From Podarcis raffonei (lineage: Eukaryota; Chordata; Lepidosauria; Squamata; Lacertidae), in the NCBI RefSeq assembly GCF_027172205.1, contig NC_070604.1:61955023-62019022 (forward strand): a DNA stretch of 64,000 bases, read 5' to 3'. The translations under genes and the position numbers were made by a program. Shown piece by piece: positions 23,655-34,080 of the stretch. The notes under the pieces are model-generated. The model made no database searches. It was not told where the DNA came from and saw only the letters and a list, made by a program, of their open reading frames with translations. The first letter of the stretch is position 1. Each line of letters opens with the position of its first letter.

Positions 23655-23860
23655 AAACTGGTGCAATCCATGGTGTATCAGTCTAAACAATGAAGAGACA
23701 GGGAAGTCAGCTGAGAAAGGAGCCACTTCATTCCAGGAATGTTCTCGAGGAACCACTGGAAAGGAAGTCTCGCCCAGCCTGAGATGCCAAGGACTGGACC
23801 TAGGACCGTTTGCATACAAGGAAGGTATTCTGTATCTGAGCTATATGGCCCTTCCTTCTG
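23655..23860 (-). repeat. tRNA-derived SINE, decayed
   Basis: Ends on the plus strand with GCCAAGGACTGGACCTAGGA, then GTATCTGAGCTATATGGCCC, the reverse complement of a tRNA-like A and B box head. Same family as 61115-61332. Confidence 0.55.
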
Positions 23861-24511
23861 CATTTGGGAGATTTAACAGAACAAGAAGAGCCCCGCTGAA
23901 TGGGGGGGGGGATGCATCTAGTTCTGCATCCTCTGCCCTGCTGTGATCCTGCCAGGTACAACAATAAAAGTCAACCTAGCTTGAACAAATGCTTGGTTGT
24001 TGCCAAGCCACTACAATGTTCTTCTCACACACTTGACAAAGAAATGTTTACGCCTGGCTCCCAAGTAAGTGTGTACTGGCGAGAGTCCCAGTACATGAGA
24101 CAGATGCTCCTATACATGCAAAGTAGAACAGAACACATGCATCTGAACAAGCAGACTGTGCAGTGACGCCAATAGCCAAAATGAACAACAATCTAAATTA
24201 TATGAAATTATATGAAATTTAACTCAATGATAGCATGCTTCAATGAAACCATTAATATTCCTGGACAATATATTAATGTTCTATGGAGTTTGGGGGGCAC
24301 ATTCAACATTTAAGGAAGTGGTAGATGTAAAAATATTAATTAAACTTGTATGTGATTAACAATTTAATCTTTTTGCAACTAATTTAAGTAATTTACTAGT
24401 GTCAAATTGCATTTGCTTCCTCACTGAGAGGGCCAGCTGCAATTCTATGCACGAAGAAGGCCCACTCAGTTCAACTAACTACTTTCCTATGAGTAAGCCA
24501 CTTTAGTAGTA

Positions 24512-24600
24512 ATAACTTTATTATTTATACCCCACCCATCTGGCTGGGTTTCACTAGCCACTCTGGGCAGCTTTGAGCATATATAAAACCTATAAAACCT
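24512..24600 (-). repeat. L2 LINE 3' terminus, short
   Basis: Reverse complement of the tail seen at 14596-14965 (CCATCTGGCTGGGTTTC...CCACTCTGGGCAGC). Confidence 0.65.
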
Positions 24601-25394
24601 AATAAAATATAAAAGATTAAATAAGAATAATTTTAATTGCATTCAATAGGGCTTACTTGTGAGTAGACATGAATTTGCTTGCACCACTTACCAACAAGCA
24701 CGAAGCATCCCCCCCTCAATTTGTCTCACCTCACAACTACCCAATCTCCCATTTCAGCATCAGGCTACCACTGTTAAATCTCCCCTGCCTTCATTTCCCC
24801 CTGCTGTGACTGAGAAAGGCCCTGCCCCAAAGGACCCATCAAAGAGAGGGAGGGCAAGCGAGCAAAAGCATCATTTAATATATTTTTAAAAATTAAAATT
24901 TTAAATTTAAATAAAACATCACCTTATTCTTATTACTGGGAGGGACTCCATCCCAGCATAAAGCCCTGCGCCAGCCTCAGACAGGCAGCAAAAAGGCACC
25001 AGGGTCGGTCGCACACCAACCAAGATGAACCTCGTGGAGCCTCACCGGCTAGCGCGCTCTGCCTTCCCTCCTTTTATCCCTGGAGCAGGGCGGGCGTACA
25101 ACGCTTACTCCAGCTCCACAGGCAATCAGGCAGCGCCAGTGCGAATGGCAAGCTAAACAACCAATCGCTGCAGTTTCTCCATGCCGTGCAAACCCCTCGC
25201 TATTTTAAGGCTCGCAATTTAAGACGTGCAGCGCGTGGGGAGGAGGAGCAGCCGCCGCCAAGGCCTTGAACTCGCGCCGGAAGACAGATTCCGCGCCTCC
25301 GGGCTAGCCACGCCCCCTTCCGTGGAATAAATCCCACCACCTTGCATTTCGCCCCGCCCCCTCCTCGCCCCAGCGGCCGTTATCCGGAAGTACA

Positions 25395-25609
25395 CCTTCC
25401 AGCGAGGACATCCGGCTGCCGCTCTAGGCGGCGGCGATGCGGGCTCTGTCTATGGTGTTCGCGCGCTTTGTGATGTTTTATTGTGTCGCGGGGATTCGGT
25501 GGCCTCGAGACCCGGAACAGCTAGAGAAGGAGGCGGCGGCGTCGTGTTGGAACGGCGGCGGCGACGGGTCGCGCAGCAACTGGGCTGCGCGGGAGCCTAT
25601 AGGATTTCG
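25395..25609 (+). other. TBPL1: TBPL1 5' non-coding exon (start approximate)
   Basis: Ends at a good donor, TTTCG then GTGAGG, inside the CpG island. It would join the acceptor at about 29126, upstream of the TBPL1 ATG. The 5' edge is a guess placed after the ETS site. It contains the upstream ORF described separately. Confidence 0.55.
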
Positions 25610-25613
25610 GTGA
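25437..25613 (+). CDS. Upstream ORF in the TBPL1 leader, 58 aa, unrecognised
   Basis: ATG with G at -3, 58 codons, then TGA. The product starts MRALSMVFARFVMFYCVAG, a hydrophobic segment with flanking arginines that resembles a signal anchor or mitochondrial presequence, and continues into an acidic, then glycine- and serine-rich tail. If the leader is spliced from 25609 to 29127, the split last codon is still arginine and is again followed at once by a stop (TAA), so the peptide is the same with or without splicing. The main TBPL1 ATG then lies about 94 bases downstream. I recognise no homologue; it may be only a translation-regulating uORF. Confidence 0.4.
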   Translation: MRALSMVFARFVMFYCVAGIRWPRDPEQLEKEAAASCWNGGGDGSRSNWAAREPIGFR

Positions 25614-26409
25614 GGAAGAGAAGGGGAGAGGAATCAGCGGCCGTTGCGCGGCAGTAACGGTCCTCGCGTCGCTAAGGCGACCTCCGCCGGGCAGGGGGGG
25701 GAGAGGGGGGAGGGGCAGATCCGGGGGGCTTCCCTGCTCCCGCCGCCCCTTCTTGCACCTGAGAAGGAACCGAGCACCGAAAAGAAGGCGGGATTCGTGT
25801 GTCCTAAAACTAAGCAAAATTGTGCAGCTGCTTTTCTACCCGGGGCGGGGGAATTTCTCTCCCTCCTCCGCCCGCCCCGCTTCCCCCGTCTTCCTTCTTC
25901 CCCGCGCATACCGCTGCATGTGAAGCGCAGCCCCCTCCTCCGTAGGGAGGGAAGAAGCGCAGGAGGGGGCAGCAGAGCAGGTAACCCAGCATCCCACCCC
26001 CCACCCTCGTCCGCAGATTCTGATTTGTCTCCTGGCAACCCTGGGTGACTCAGATTAGCCAGGAGCCTTTAGGAATAGGGACCTGCTCTGATCACTGCCA
26101 ACAGGGTTTAGGAGAGAATTGCCTTTAAAAAAACAACACGAGTTCTCTTCCTCCAGCACCACCTACCCACCACCTCCATCTCTCCTAATGGCAAACGCTG
26201 AACTCCCGTGCCATATCGGTATGGCAGTGAAATTAGCCTATGTGCAGACAAGAAAGATGTTTTCGTTCTCGATTGGATTGCGGCTCATGTAAAGGACGGG
26301 GCTTGCACTCTGGGGTGGCCGACAGAGCCAGGATTGTCATTGGAAGGGGCCAAGTGGCAGCGCTCAGGCATGCAGCGCCCTTCACAAGTTAGGGTTAATT
26401 CAACCCCTT

Positions 26410-26870
26410 CTGGATAAAGCTTGGCCAGAGTTGTTCATCTCCTTCGTAATTTCTAGTCTGGATTACTGTAATCACTTGTGTATATAGGGCTGCCTTTGAA
26501 GATTCTCAAAAATTTGAGTTAGTACAAACCACAGCTACAAGGTTACTAACTTGGGTTGGTTATAGAGAGACCATATCATTTTGCCAGTTCTTAAACAGCT
26601 ATACTTGTTTTCTGCTCTGTTTCTGGGCACAGTTCCGAGTCCTGGTTTTCTATAAAGTCCTAAATGACTTCAATCCTGCCCACCTGCCCAAACACTACAA
26701 TGCCTACCAGAGGCTTTCTTCTGAGTGCCACCACCATCTGAGTTTAGGCAACTGAAGACCAGAGAGAAGCTTGTCTTGACTTTAGAGCCTTCATATGGAA
26801 TGCCTTACTAAAGAAGCATCCCTCTAGGAATGTATATACCTTTATTATGAGGTATCACATAAGACTGCTG
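26410..26870 (+). repeat. L2-type LINE 3' region, diverged
   Basis: Translated pieces include SSLDYCN-like, VCFWAQFRVLVFYKVLNDFN and PAHLPKHY, matching the C-terminal segment of L2 polyproteins. Several frame breaks. It lies in TBPL1 intron 1. Confidence 0.6.
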
Positions 26871-27591
26871 TGGTTCAGTTGCCCTGCAGAGCCAGTTGTT
26901 AAGGTTAAAGGCTAGAAACTTGTATGTATACAAGCATCAAGGCTTGGGAATTGGATTAATGCCTCTTGAAGAGCTAGAAAGTGTAGTATCTGTATGTACT
27001 ACAAAGACCTGGGTGGGTGAGCTGGGTGGATTGGATATGACTCAGCTTTACCAGCCCAGGTACTTTGTGCAGCACCAACAAATATGTGTATGCTTATCCA
27101 TAGAGTTTCAATCTGTCTTACACAAAAACTTGTTTGGGAGCTGGATTGTGAGGCTTTCTACCTGATGTTTGACTGGAGAGACAGAAAATGATCTTTGGCT
27201 TTCACTACAGGGTATACATTAGGAGTGAGCCAGTGGAAGGGGCGTGTGTATGTTGCCCTATTGTCATAGACAGACTACTCCCTGGTGATATTTGGTGTGA
27301 TCGTAGCTGACTTCCCCTGAAGGGATAGGGACCTATTAAGATGGCCCTTTTCCAAGGATTTATGGTACCTAAGGGATTCCTGAGCACACTGGATTTTTCA
27401 GCCCTTGCTCCAAGGGATTTTCCAGGCAGCATTGCTGGTGCTCCAGCCTCACTGTGGAACAGCAGGATGATCAGGGCTATCAACACAATCATTCCAGAAA
27501 GTCATGAGGAGCCCAGAAGGTTCCTTGTTTTTCTGAGGACCTGGAAAGCAATGAAGCAGATTGATAGATGGCCACAGTGACACCAGTGCCA

Positions 27592-28376
27592 CAGTGGCGT
27601 AGCGTGGGGGGTGCCAGGGGTGCCGGCCGCACCGGGCGCAACATCTGGGGGGGGCGCGAGTCCAGAGGGAAGGGACAAGTTCCTTCCTCCGCCGGGCTCC
27701 CCGCCGCCACCGCCAACCTTGCGCCCTAGCGCGCGCGCACCCCCCGCCGCCGCTGCGCTCCACTCACTGCTCGCAGGAGGAGCAGCCGCTGCAGCAGCGC
27801 CGACGCCGCCACCGACGCCTGGCCGGGCACGGGCAGCCTCCGCACCCCGCCGCCGCCGCCATCCCCTCGGCCCAGCCACAGGCGGCGGCTGCTTCTGCCG
27901 ACTGGGAGGGAGGAGAGCTCTGAGGGGCCTCGATGCACCCTGCCCTCCCCAAAACCCTCCGAGAGGGCGGGCGGGCGAGGGTCTCCCGCGGAAGGGGGCG
28001 CCGCTGGCTCCAGCTCTCAGCACAAGTCTGGGGGGGGGCGAGGACGGAGCGCGGCTGGAAGCCCCCGGAGAGGCGCTCGCCAAGCCCGGATCTGGAGCGC
28101 CTCGGAGCGCGGGCTCCACCTACAGCCCAAGGAGAGGAGGGGGCGGGGAGGCGCCCTCCCCAAATAATAAATTTTATAAATTCCTGCTGAGCCTTTGGGG
28201 GGGTCCTTGGCTCCTTCGCTCGCCCCCAGCCCCAGTGGCGTAGCGTGGGGGGGTGCAGGGGGGGCCGGCCGCAACATCTGGGGGGGGCGCTCGCACTCGA
28301 GTGCTAAAATCCACGGGTTAGGGGGCGCAAATTACTTGCCTTGCCCCGGGTGCTGACAACCCACGCTACGCCACTG
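27592..28376. mobile_element. 785 bp non-autonomous hAT element with GC-rich cargo, exact 8 bp TSD
   Basis: Ends are CAGTGGCGTAGCGTGGG and its inverse, flanked by CAGTGCCA on both sides (27584-27591 and 28377-28384). Between about 27655 and 28230 lies a very CpG-rich segment unlike the short family member at 2033-2190. A second left-end sequence begins internally at 28233 and, with the right end, looks like the short form; it has no duplication of its own on its left. The interior gives long accidental frames on both strands (up to about 210 codons) with low-complexity proline/alanine/glycine content. No transposase is present. Confidence 0.85.
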
Positions 28377-28849
28377 CAGTGCCATCAGTGAACCACCCAG
28401 CAGAGCTTTCTCAGATGGTGAGCAGGCTGGTTAAGTCCAATTTGGGGGTAGAAACAGCTAACCACTCAGTAGCAAAACACTGAGAGCAAAGTCACTTGCA
28501 TCCATTCGTAACTTGACATGGCAGTTGCTGCTGTCTGTGGAGGCTTTTAGAGCACCGTCTGGTCAAAATTTGAGGTAAACGTCACTTGTCACAGCCTGAG
28601 GATGCTGGCAGGTTGCAGGGGTTAAGCCATTTGGTTCTCTTGACCCTTGCCCATCATTGCTCATCACTGACTATGTAGGTCTTGGTAGCAATTTATGCCC
28701 ATCAGTCAGCAATGATGCAAAGCAGAAAGACAAGCAACTGGTGTTCCCATTTTAAATTAAATCTCCTTGGTTAACTTCCACAAATATAAGTGGTCAAGGG
28801 AAAGAGTGCTTCCCCCCGCAAAAAATAAAAACAGAGTGGCATTCATTGT

Positions 28850-28945
28850 TATACCCATTGAAATCAATGGACTTAAGTTAGAAAGGCTGTTGATTTCAGT
28901 GGGTCACCTCTGAGTATGATTTAGTTGGATATCACCCAATACCAG
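28850..28945. repeat. Short SINE/LINE relic common in squamates
   Basis: CCATTGAAATCAATGGACTT and TCTGAGTATGATTTAGTTGG are seen again in diverged form near 31870 and 61630-61745. Family not assigned. Confidence 0.4.
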
Positions 28946-29224
28946 TACTAATAATAAATAATATTATTTTTAAAGTGACACGTCTTTGTGACACTATCTA
29001 TAGAAAAAATTATAGAATTATCTCCTTGGTGCTATCCTGAATTCATCCCTAGGTGTTTTGCAAAGACTTGTCATGCTTTTCAAAGCAGGACTTGTAGGAT
29101 ATTGAGGCAAACAGACTTTTTTCTAGATAACTGACCTGTATACCTTCTCTCCTTCACCACAATAAAGGATGTGATCTTCATGGTGTCGTGTTGGAATCTT
29201 GAGGTTTTAATCTGAGTCACCCCA

Positions 29225-29359
29225 ATGGATGCGGAGAGTGATGTTGCCTTGGACATTTTAATCACAAATGTAGTCTGTGTCTTCCGAACAAGATGTCATT
29301 TAAACTTGCGAAAGATTGCGTTAGAGGGAGCAAATGTAATATACAAGCGTGATGTTGGG
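29225..29359 (+). CDS. TBPL1: TBPL1 coding exon 1 (45 codons)
   Basis: Starts at the ATG and ends in phase 0 after YKRDVG with donor GTAAGT. The exon probably begins upstream at about 29127, after a TTTTTTCTAG acceptor, so it also holds about 98 bases of leader. Confidence 0.93.
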
Positions 29360-32300
29360 GTAAGTTACTTCTCAGTTTTAGTGCCGTTGAAGACTTCTGA
29401 AGTCGGGTGATCTGATAAGTTTCATTTCTGTGTATTGTGTCATTTATTTATTTATTTATTTGAAGTGACAAAATGCAGCTGTTTATTGAGCAGTACACAA
29501 TTCAACACATTCTGAATTTTCATTAACCCCACCTTTTTTTAATAAGTATTGTGTCATTTGTGTGAAGGTCATTTCAATATTGCAGATACAGCAGCTTTGA
29601 GGAAACATCATGTGTTGACATATACAGCATATTTGTTTGATCAGAGGTGTGTGTGGTGTTTGAAAACATTTTTTTTAAAAAGACCTAAACTTGCTAAGTG
29701 TCAGATTGTAGCCTATGTATGTGAAGTTCTTGACAGTGTGCTTTCTTTTTATTAGCTTTAAATTCGGTTATTAAAACCTGTAGCAAAGCAAAATGTGCAT
29801 TACAGTGGTACCTTGTGTTGCGAACCGTCCCCCTTACGAATGCTGTGGGCTACGCACTCCGCTAACCCGGAAGTAGATGCCCCTTGTTACGAACTTTGCC
29901 TCGGGATGCGAGTGGAAATCGCGCTCCGGCAGTGCGGCAGGCACCATTAGGGAAAGCGCGCCTCGTGTTATGAGCGGTTTCCGGTTATGACCGGACCTCC
30001 AGAATGGATTAATTAATAATTTGCAATTATTCTATAACCGGAGGTACCATTGTACTATAACCAGTAATAAGCAGTAGATATTTCAGTGACCAAACATGCA
30101 GGAAAATGTTATTTTTGGTAGTGTGACTACCATGTGTGCCATTAGGAGCTGGCTTGGTGTAGTTGAACCCTGTAGCACCAGGGTTCAAGTACCCACTCAG
30201 CCATGAAGCTGATGGTGATGGATGTCCTTGGACCAGTTGCCTGACTCTCAGCCTAATCTACCTCACAGGGCTGTTGCGAGGATGAAATGAGGAGAACTAC
30301 TTACACCACCTTGTGCTCCATGGAGGAAATGTGGACTATAAATGCAAGAAATAAATGAGTTTACTCCCCTTTCATTAAAATAATGACTATTGAGGAAGTT
30401 CAAGGGCTGAAATAGTTTTTAAAAAACAAAACAAAACTTTGGAGTTCATTAACGCCTTTAAAAAACAGGAGTGCATAGATGAAAAACAATAAAAAAAATT
30501 TCTTGTCCTGTTACAACTGCCTGTCTACATGTTAGAAGCAAAGATAGCAAAGGATAGTTGCAAGAAATACTGTATAGTATGTTAATTAAACAGAATAAAT
30601 TAGTATCTAAAAGGTTTACCCTTTGGCTAAGGTTAAAGTTATCTAGAAGGAAGCCATGATGAAATTAACAAATAATGGGAATAGTAACACGAACATAACA
30701 ATAAGTGTATGAGCTTTAGGAAAAATGGCAGCATTTGGACCTGTAATTCATTGTTCTCTTTTGCTAAGTTTCTTTGTCTAAAGTATATTTTTTTCCCTGA
30801 CTTGATTTCAGAAAGTATTAATGAAGCTTCGGAAACCAAGGATTACAGCAACAATTTGGTCCTCAGGAAAAGTAATTTGCACAGGAGCTACAAGGTATAT
30901 ATTGTTTTTGTTTTTTTCATCATCCATAAAATCACTTTTGTGTTGTTGTATTTTAACCTTTGATCCCTTAACTTCTTAACCAATCGCTTGTGTGGTTTTT
31001 TCCAATCTAGTGAAGAAGAAGCTAAATTTGGTGCCAGACGATTAGCTCGTAGTCTGCAGAAACTAGGTTTTCAGGTAATTCTTTCAATCACTGATGAATT
31101 GTGGCCTTTTAAAATGTTTTTAATTCAGAGAATTGCTGTTTAAAGAGATCTGTTTCTAGAAAACCAGCTGATTAGGCTTACTGCTGAGCAGATTTCCAGA
31201 AATTTGCTTGGCAATCATGAGTGCTCTTCCTTTGCGTTGCAAGTCCCTGGGTTTTGTGCTTATATAAAAAACCACACACATAGGAGATAAACCACACCTT
31301 TCTACTTGTGGGAAGGAAACAAGGGGTGACGCTCTGTTCTTTTTCTGCATAAGTTTTCTCTGCTGGTGCTGCCTTATAAAAAGGGGAAGGGAAAGGAGAA
31401 AGCAGGCCTTTTATTTGTATTTGTTCAATTTATATCCTTTCCTTCTTCTCAGAGGAGCCCAGGGCAAACAAGTATAAAACACTAAAAACATCTTAAGACA
31501 TTGGTTTCTCATTTGCTCTGGCAGGCACAAACCTTTGCCAAGTCAAGGGAGATCACTTGCAGAAGAACTGAACTGTTGCTTTTAAAAGTTAGAGTCCATC
31601 AACATTTTCTATAAAAGTGTTTGTTTGAAATGAAGCAGGAACATGATTACAAGAATGATTATGATTACAGTGATTGTATTTCCCAATACTCAGCAGAATT
31701 TGTGGTTGTTGACAGCCATTGTAGCCACTAGTATAAACTATGCAAAGCTAACTGAACTGATGTCAATGCACTTCAGTTAACTGGAAGTTGACATCCTTTC
31801 TGAAACGGTGTAAATGGCACACCCTAGCAACAATTGAGCACTTTTAGGTTTAATGTGCTTAATTCTCTCCCATTGAAATCAATAGGACTTATTATCTTTA
31901 GCTTTGGAATTATTCTGCCTAAATGTAGCCTTTCATAGTTGGCTGTGGTCTCCTTCAGGTAATTGAAAGCTATATTAGTACATTGTTAGTAAGCAAAAGA
32001 ATTCCAGTATAAATTACACTAACTTAATTAGGTGTGATGAGACCTGAAAAGAAATTTACCTTGCCCTAGAACTGTCAAAACTTTCTAGCCATTATAGAGT
32101 TTTAATTGCCCTTTATGTTGTATTTTTGTTCAAAGTTGTATTAAACCCTGTTGGCCTTTTAGTTAAAATGAAGCCAAAATGTGTATAAGTCCTTGGCTTT
32201 CAGATTAGTTCCTAATATTTTCATTTGTGTTCTTTTTCTTTCTAAAAGGTGATTTTTACAGATTTTAAAGTTGTCAATGTTTTAGCAGTATGCAATATGC

Positions 32301-33621
32301 CCTTTGAAATCAGATTGCCGGAATTCACAAAAAGCAACAGACCCCATGCCAGGTATAGTAGATTTTATATCTATTCTCTCTCTCTCTTTTTATTTTGCAT
32401 TTTCATTTTTTAAAGCGAGCTTTGCATTTCTCCTTAGTTATGAACCGGAGCTTCATCCTGCAGTGTGCTACAGAATAAAATCTCTCAGAGCTACTTTACA
32501 GATTTTTTCAACAGGAAGTATCACAGTTACAGGTATTCACCTTTTTGTGAATAAGTAACTTTCTCCGTGTTGTAGCTCAGGTAATTAAGTGTTTGATAAG
32601 GTCAGCATGTGTATATGACTTCCCACTAATTTCTGTGTACCTGTGCCATCTGATAACTATTGTTGTAGATCAGGCATGTCCAACAGATCAGTCGTGGGTG
32701 TGTCCCAGGTCAATTGCAGTATACAGTTCAGTGATCTCCTTAGTGTTCGTGTTCCTTTTAGGACCCCCTCCCCAAAGAAAGCTCAACAATTTTGGCCAAC
32801 CCTCCCCCGCAAAAAGCTCAACAACTCCCGGCAATGACAATGGGTAGATCACAGCCGGTCTCTTTCTACTGTGAGTAGATTGCACTCTCTTGGGAGTTGG
32901 ACGTGCCTGTTGTAGATTAAAATGAGAGTTGGATTATTATTTGTTTTGGAGATTTCGGTGGTTGCTTGAGCTAACTCATTAGCAAATAGGATTGCCGCAT
33001 ATTTAAGAAGAGATACTTTGATTTAAGCTGTCTCATCTCAAAGCCAACAGGGCGCTCAAAACTTAAATCTAAAGTATAACAACTGGGTTATGTGTTGGAC
33101 TGCTGGACTTGCCGATGGCAGTGTCCCAGACAATTTAGAATACTAAGTGCAGGAAGCATTCTTTGAAAAATGAAAGCATCTCTGCTGGGTTTTGTGCTTC
33201 CACTTCCTGTGTGGATTTCTGGCCTCTCTGTTTCCTGGTTGTCAGTGTGAGACAATGGAGATCAGACCAGAATGTACACAGATGTGATGTGGGATGTGTG
33301 CACATGGGTGAGGTGTGGCATGTGCTGAACAAGCATTTTCAGGTTAGTCTGAATTTACTTCCTACTTTGCCATGTAGCAGTTTTAAGTAGTGCTAGCAAT
33401 GTTGATATATATTGAGACTATTGGTCGATTCAGGTTTTGTTAGAGTTTAGTTCAAAATATATTCACGATCAAGGAACTGAAGCCATAGGGTTAGCTTTTG
33501 TGTGTACCTTATTCTAATGTTTTATCCTGTCCTACCCTCAGGGCCAAACGTAAAGGCTGTTGCCACTGCAGTGGAACAAATTTATCCATTTGTATTTGAA
33601 AGCAGGAAAGAAATTTTATAA
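29225..33621 (+). CDS. TBPL1: TBPL1 (TBP-like factor, TLF/TRF2), six coding exons, 186 aa
   Basis: TBP-related core promoter factor that binds TFIIA/TFIIB but not a classical TATA box; it serves TATA-less genes and spermiogenesis (family knowledge). Coding exons: 29225-29359, 30812-30894, 31011-31074, 32249-32352, 32438-32532 and 33542-33621. All have GT-AG borders, phases agree, and the total is exactly 186 codons, the length of human TBPL1. The protein begins MDAESDVALDILITNVVCV and ends EQIYPFVFESRKEIL. Two TBP-fold repeats are visible: residues about 8-90, with ATIWSSGKVICTGATSEEEA, and about 95-180, with the RPHASYEPELHPAVCYRI and GSITVTGPNVKAV signatures. No damage is seen. The upstream neighbour is TCF21 and the convergent downstream neighbour is SLC2A12, as in other amniotes. 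Confidence 0.97.
29803..30052. mobile_element. Tigger-type MITE, diverged subfamily
   Basis: TA-flanked, starts CAGTGGTACCTTGTGTTGCG and ends GAGGTACCATTG. The interior parallels the copy at 17357 but with many differences and several CpG sites. It lies in TBPL1 intron between coding exons 1 and 2. Confidence 0.75.
30150..30358 (+). repeat. CORE-SINE/MIR-like SINE
   Basis: CCAGGGTTCAAGTACCCACT (B-box region), GCCATGAAGCTGATG, CTCACAGGGCTGTTGCGAGG, then AAATGTGGACTATAAATGCA with an A-rich end. Confidence 0.7.
30812..30894 (+). CDS. TBPL1: TBPL1 coding exon 2
   Basis: Acceptor TTGATTTCAG; codes KVLMKLRKPRITATIW through TGAT, then AG of a split serine codon; donor GTATAT. 83 bases, phase 2 exit. 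Confidence 0.93.
31011..31074 (+). CDS. TBPL1: TBPL1 coding exon 3
   Basis: Acceptor TCCAATCTAG; completes the split serine, then EEEAKFGARRLARSLQKLGF and Q; donor GTAATT. 64 bases, phase 0 exit. Confidence 0.93.
31410..31500 (-). repeat. L2-like LINE 3' end
   Basis: TTCAATTTATATCCTTTCCT then CAGAGGAGCCCAGGGCAAAC. Similar short pieces lie at 16430-16510, 19435-19570, 47525-47640 and 51250-51330. Confidence 0.5.
32249..32352 (+). CDS. TBPL1: TBPL1 coding exon 4
   Basis: Acceptor TTTCTAAAAG; codes VIFTDFKVVNVLAVCNMPFE through RPHA plus AG of a split serine; donor GTATAG. 104 bases. Confidence 0.93.
32438..32532 (+). CDS. TBPL1: TBPL1 coding exon 5
   Basis: Acceptor TTCTCCTTAG; codes YEPELHPAVCYRIKSLRATL through GSITVT plus the first base of glycine; donor GTATTC. 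It is only 85 bases from the previous exon, a very short intron. Confidence 0.93.
32671..32909. mobile_element. Non-autonomous hAT element, 239 bp, exact 8 bp TSD
   Basis: Ends CAGGCATGTCCAAC and GTTGGACGTGCCTG; the target duplication TTGTAGAT is present on both sides (32663-32670 and 32910-32917). It sits in the last intron of TBPL1. Young, judging by the intact duplication. Confidence 0.9.
33542..33621 (+). CDS. TBPL1: TBPL1 coding exon 6 with stop
   Basis: Acceptor CCTACCCTCAG; codes GPNVKAVATAVEQIYPFVFE, SRKEIL, TAA. Confidence 0.94.
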
Positions 33622-34080
33622 GTTGCCACTTCACGGTTAGGCGACCTAACCAAGCACCTTTTATAAGACTGCTGCGCATTGGACTAATAGCAAAAAAAAA
33701 GAAGAAGGTGGGGAAGAAAAGGACAACTGGACCAACACAGCTGAGGAGGTGCAAACTCTTGGCCGCGGTGATAAACTCCAGTCCCTTTTGGATTTTATTT
33801 GGAACAGTGCTGTATTGTAAAAACAAACGTTTACAAGATACGAAATTGCTGCTTTTTACAAGACATTCTATTTATTTCTGCAGTAATTTCTGTGTGTTCA
33901 TAAGCAGATTTGTCATGATATGCACTAAATTTGAAAACACTTCTATAGGTTGAGCTTGTGTTTTTATTTGTGAATATTCTTTACATTTTTGTACGCTGAC
34001 TGTTGGGCACCAAAGAAGCTGTAGACGTTACCCTTTTTCACCTGATAAAACGTGCACAAATAAAAGTCTGCAAAACTTTT
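33622..34080 (+). other. TBPL1: TBPL1 3' untranslated region
   Basis: Unique-looking AT-rich sequence after the stop, with AATAAA at 34059-34064 followed by a T/G-rich stretch, which marks a likely cleavage site near 34080. Longer isoforms running toward the convergent SLC2A12 cannot be excluded. Confidence 0.65.

Larger units (their letters stand above)
25020..25700 (+). promoter_or_regulatory. TBPL1: CpG-island promoter of TBPL1
   Basis: GC- and CpG-rich block without a TATA box. Visible candidate sites: CCAAT box at 25161-25165, GC boxes at about 25311-25319 and 25351-25360, and an ETS-type CCGGAAGT at 25384-25391 just before the presumed first exon. This fits a broadly expressed gene. 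A GC-rich tail continues to about 26000 with long accidental open frames on both strands. Confidence 0.7.

Noticed and set aside
25521-26048. 134-codon frames on both strands beside the TBPL1 promoter
   Set aside because: GC-rich island artefacts, low complexity, with no homologous motif or splice structure.
27502-28243. Frames of about 205-210 codons on both strands in the large hAT element
   Set aside because: They start or end across element borders and consist of P/A/G/R-rich low complexity. Better explained by the GC-rich cargo.
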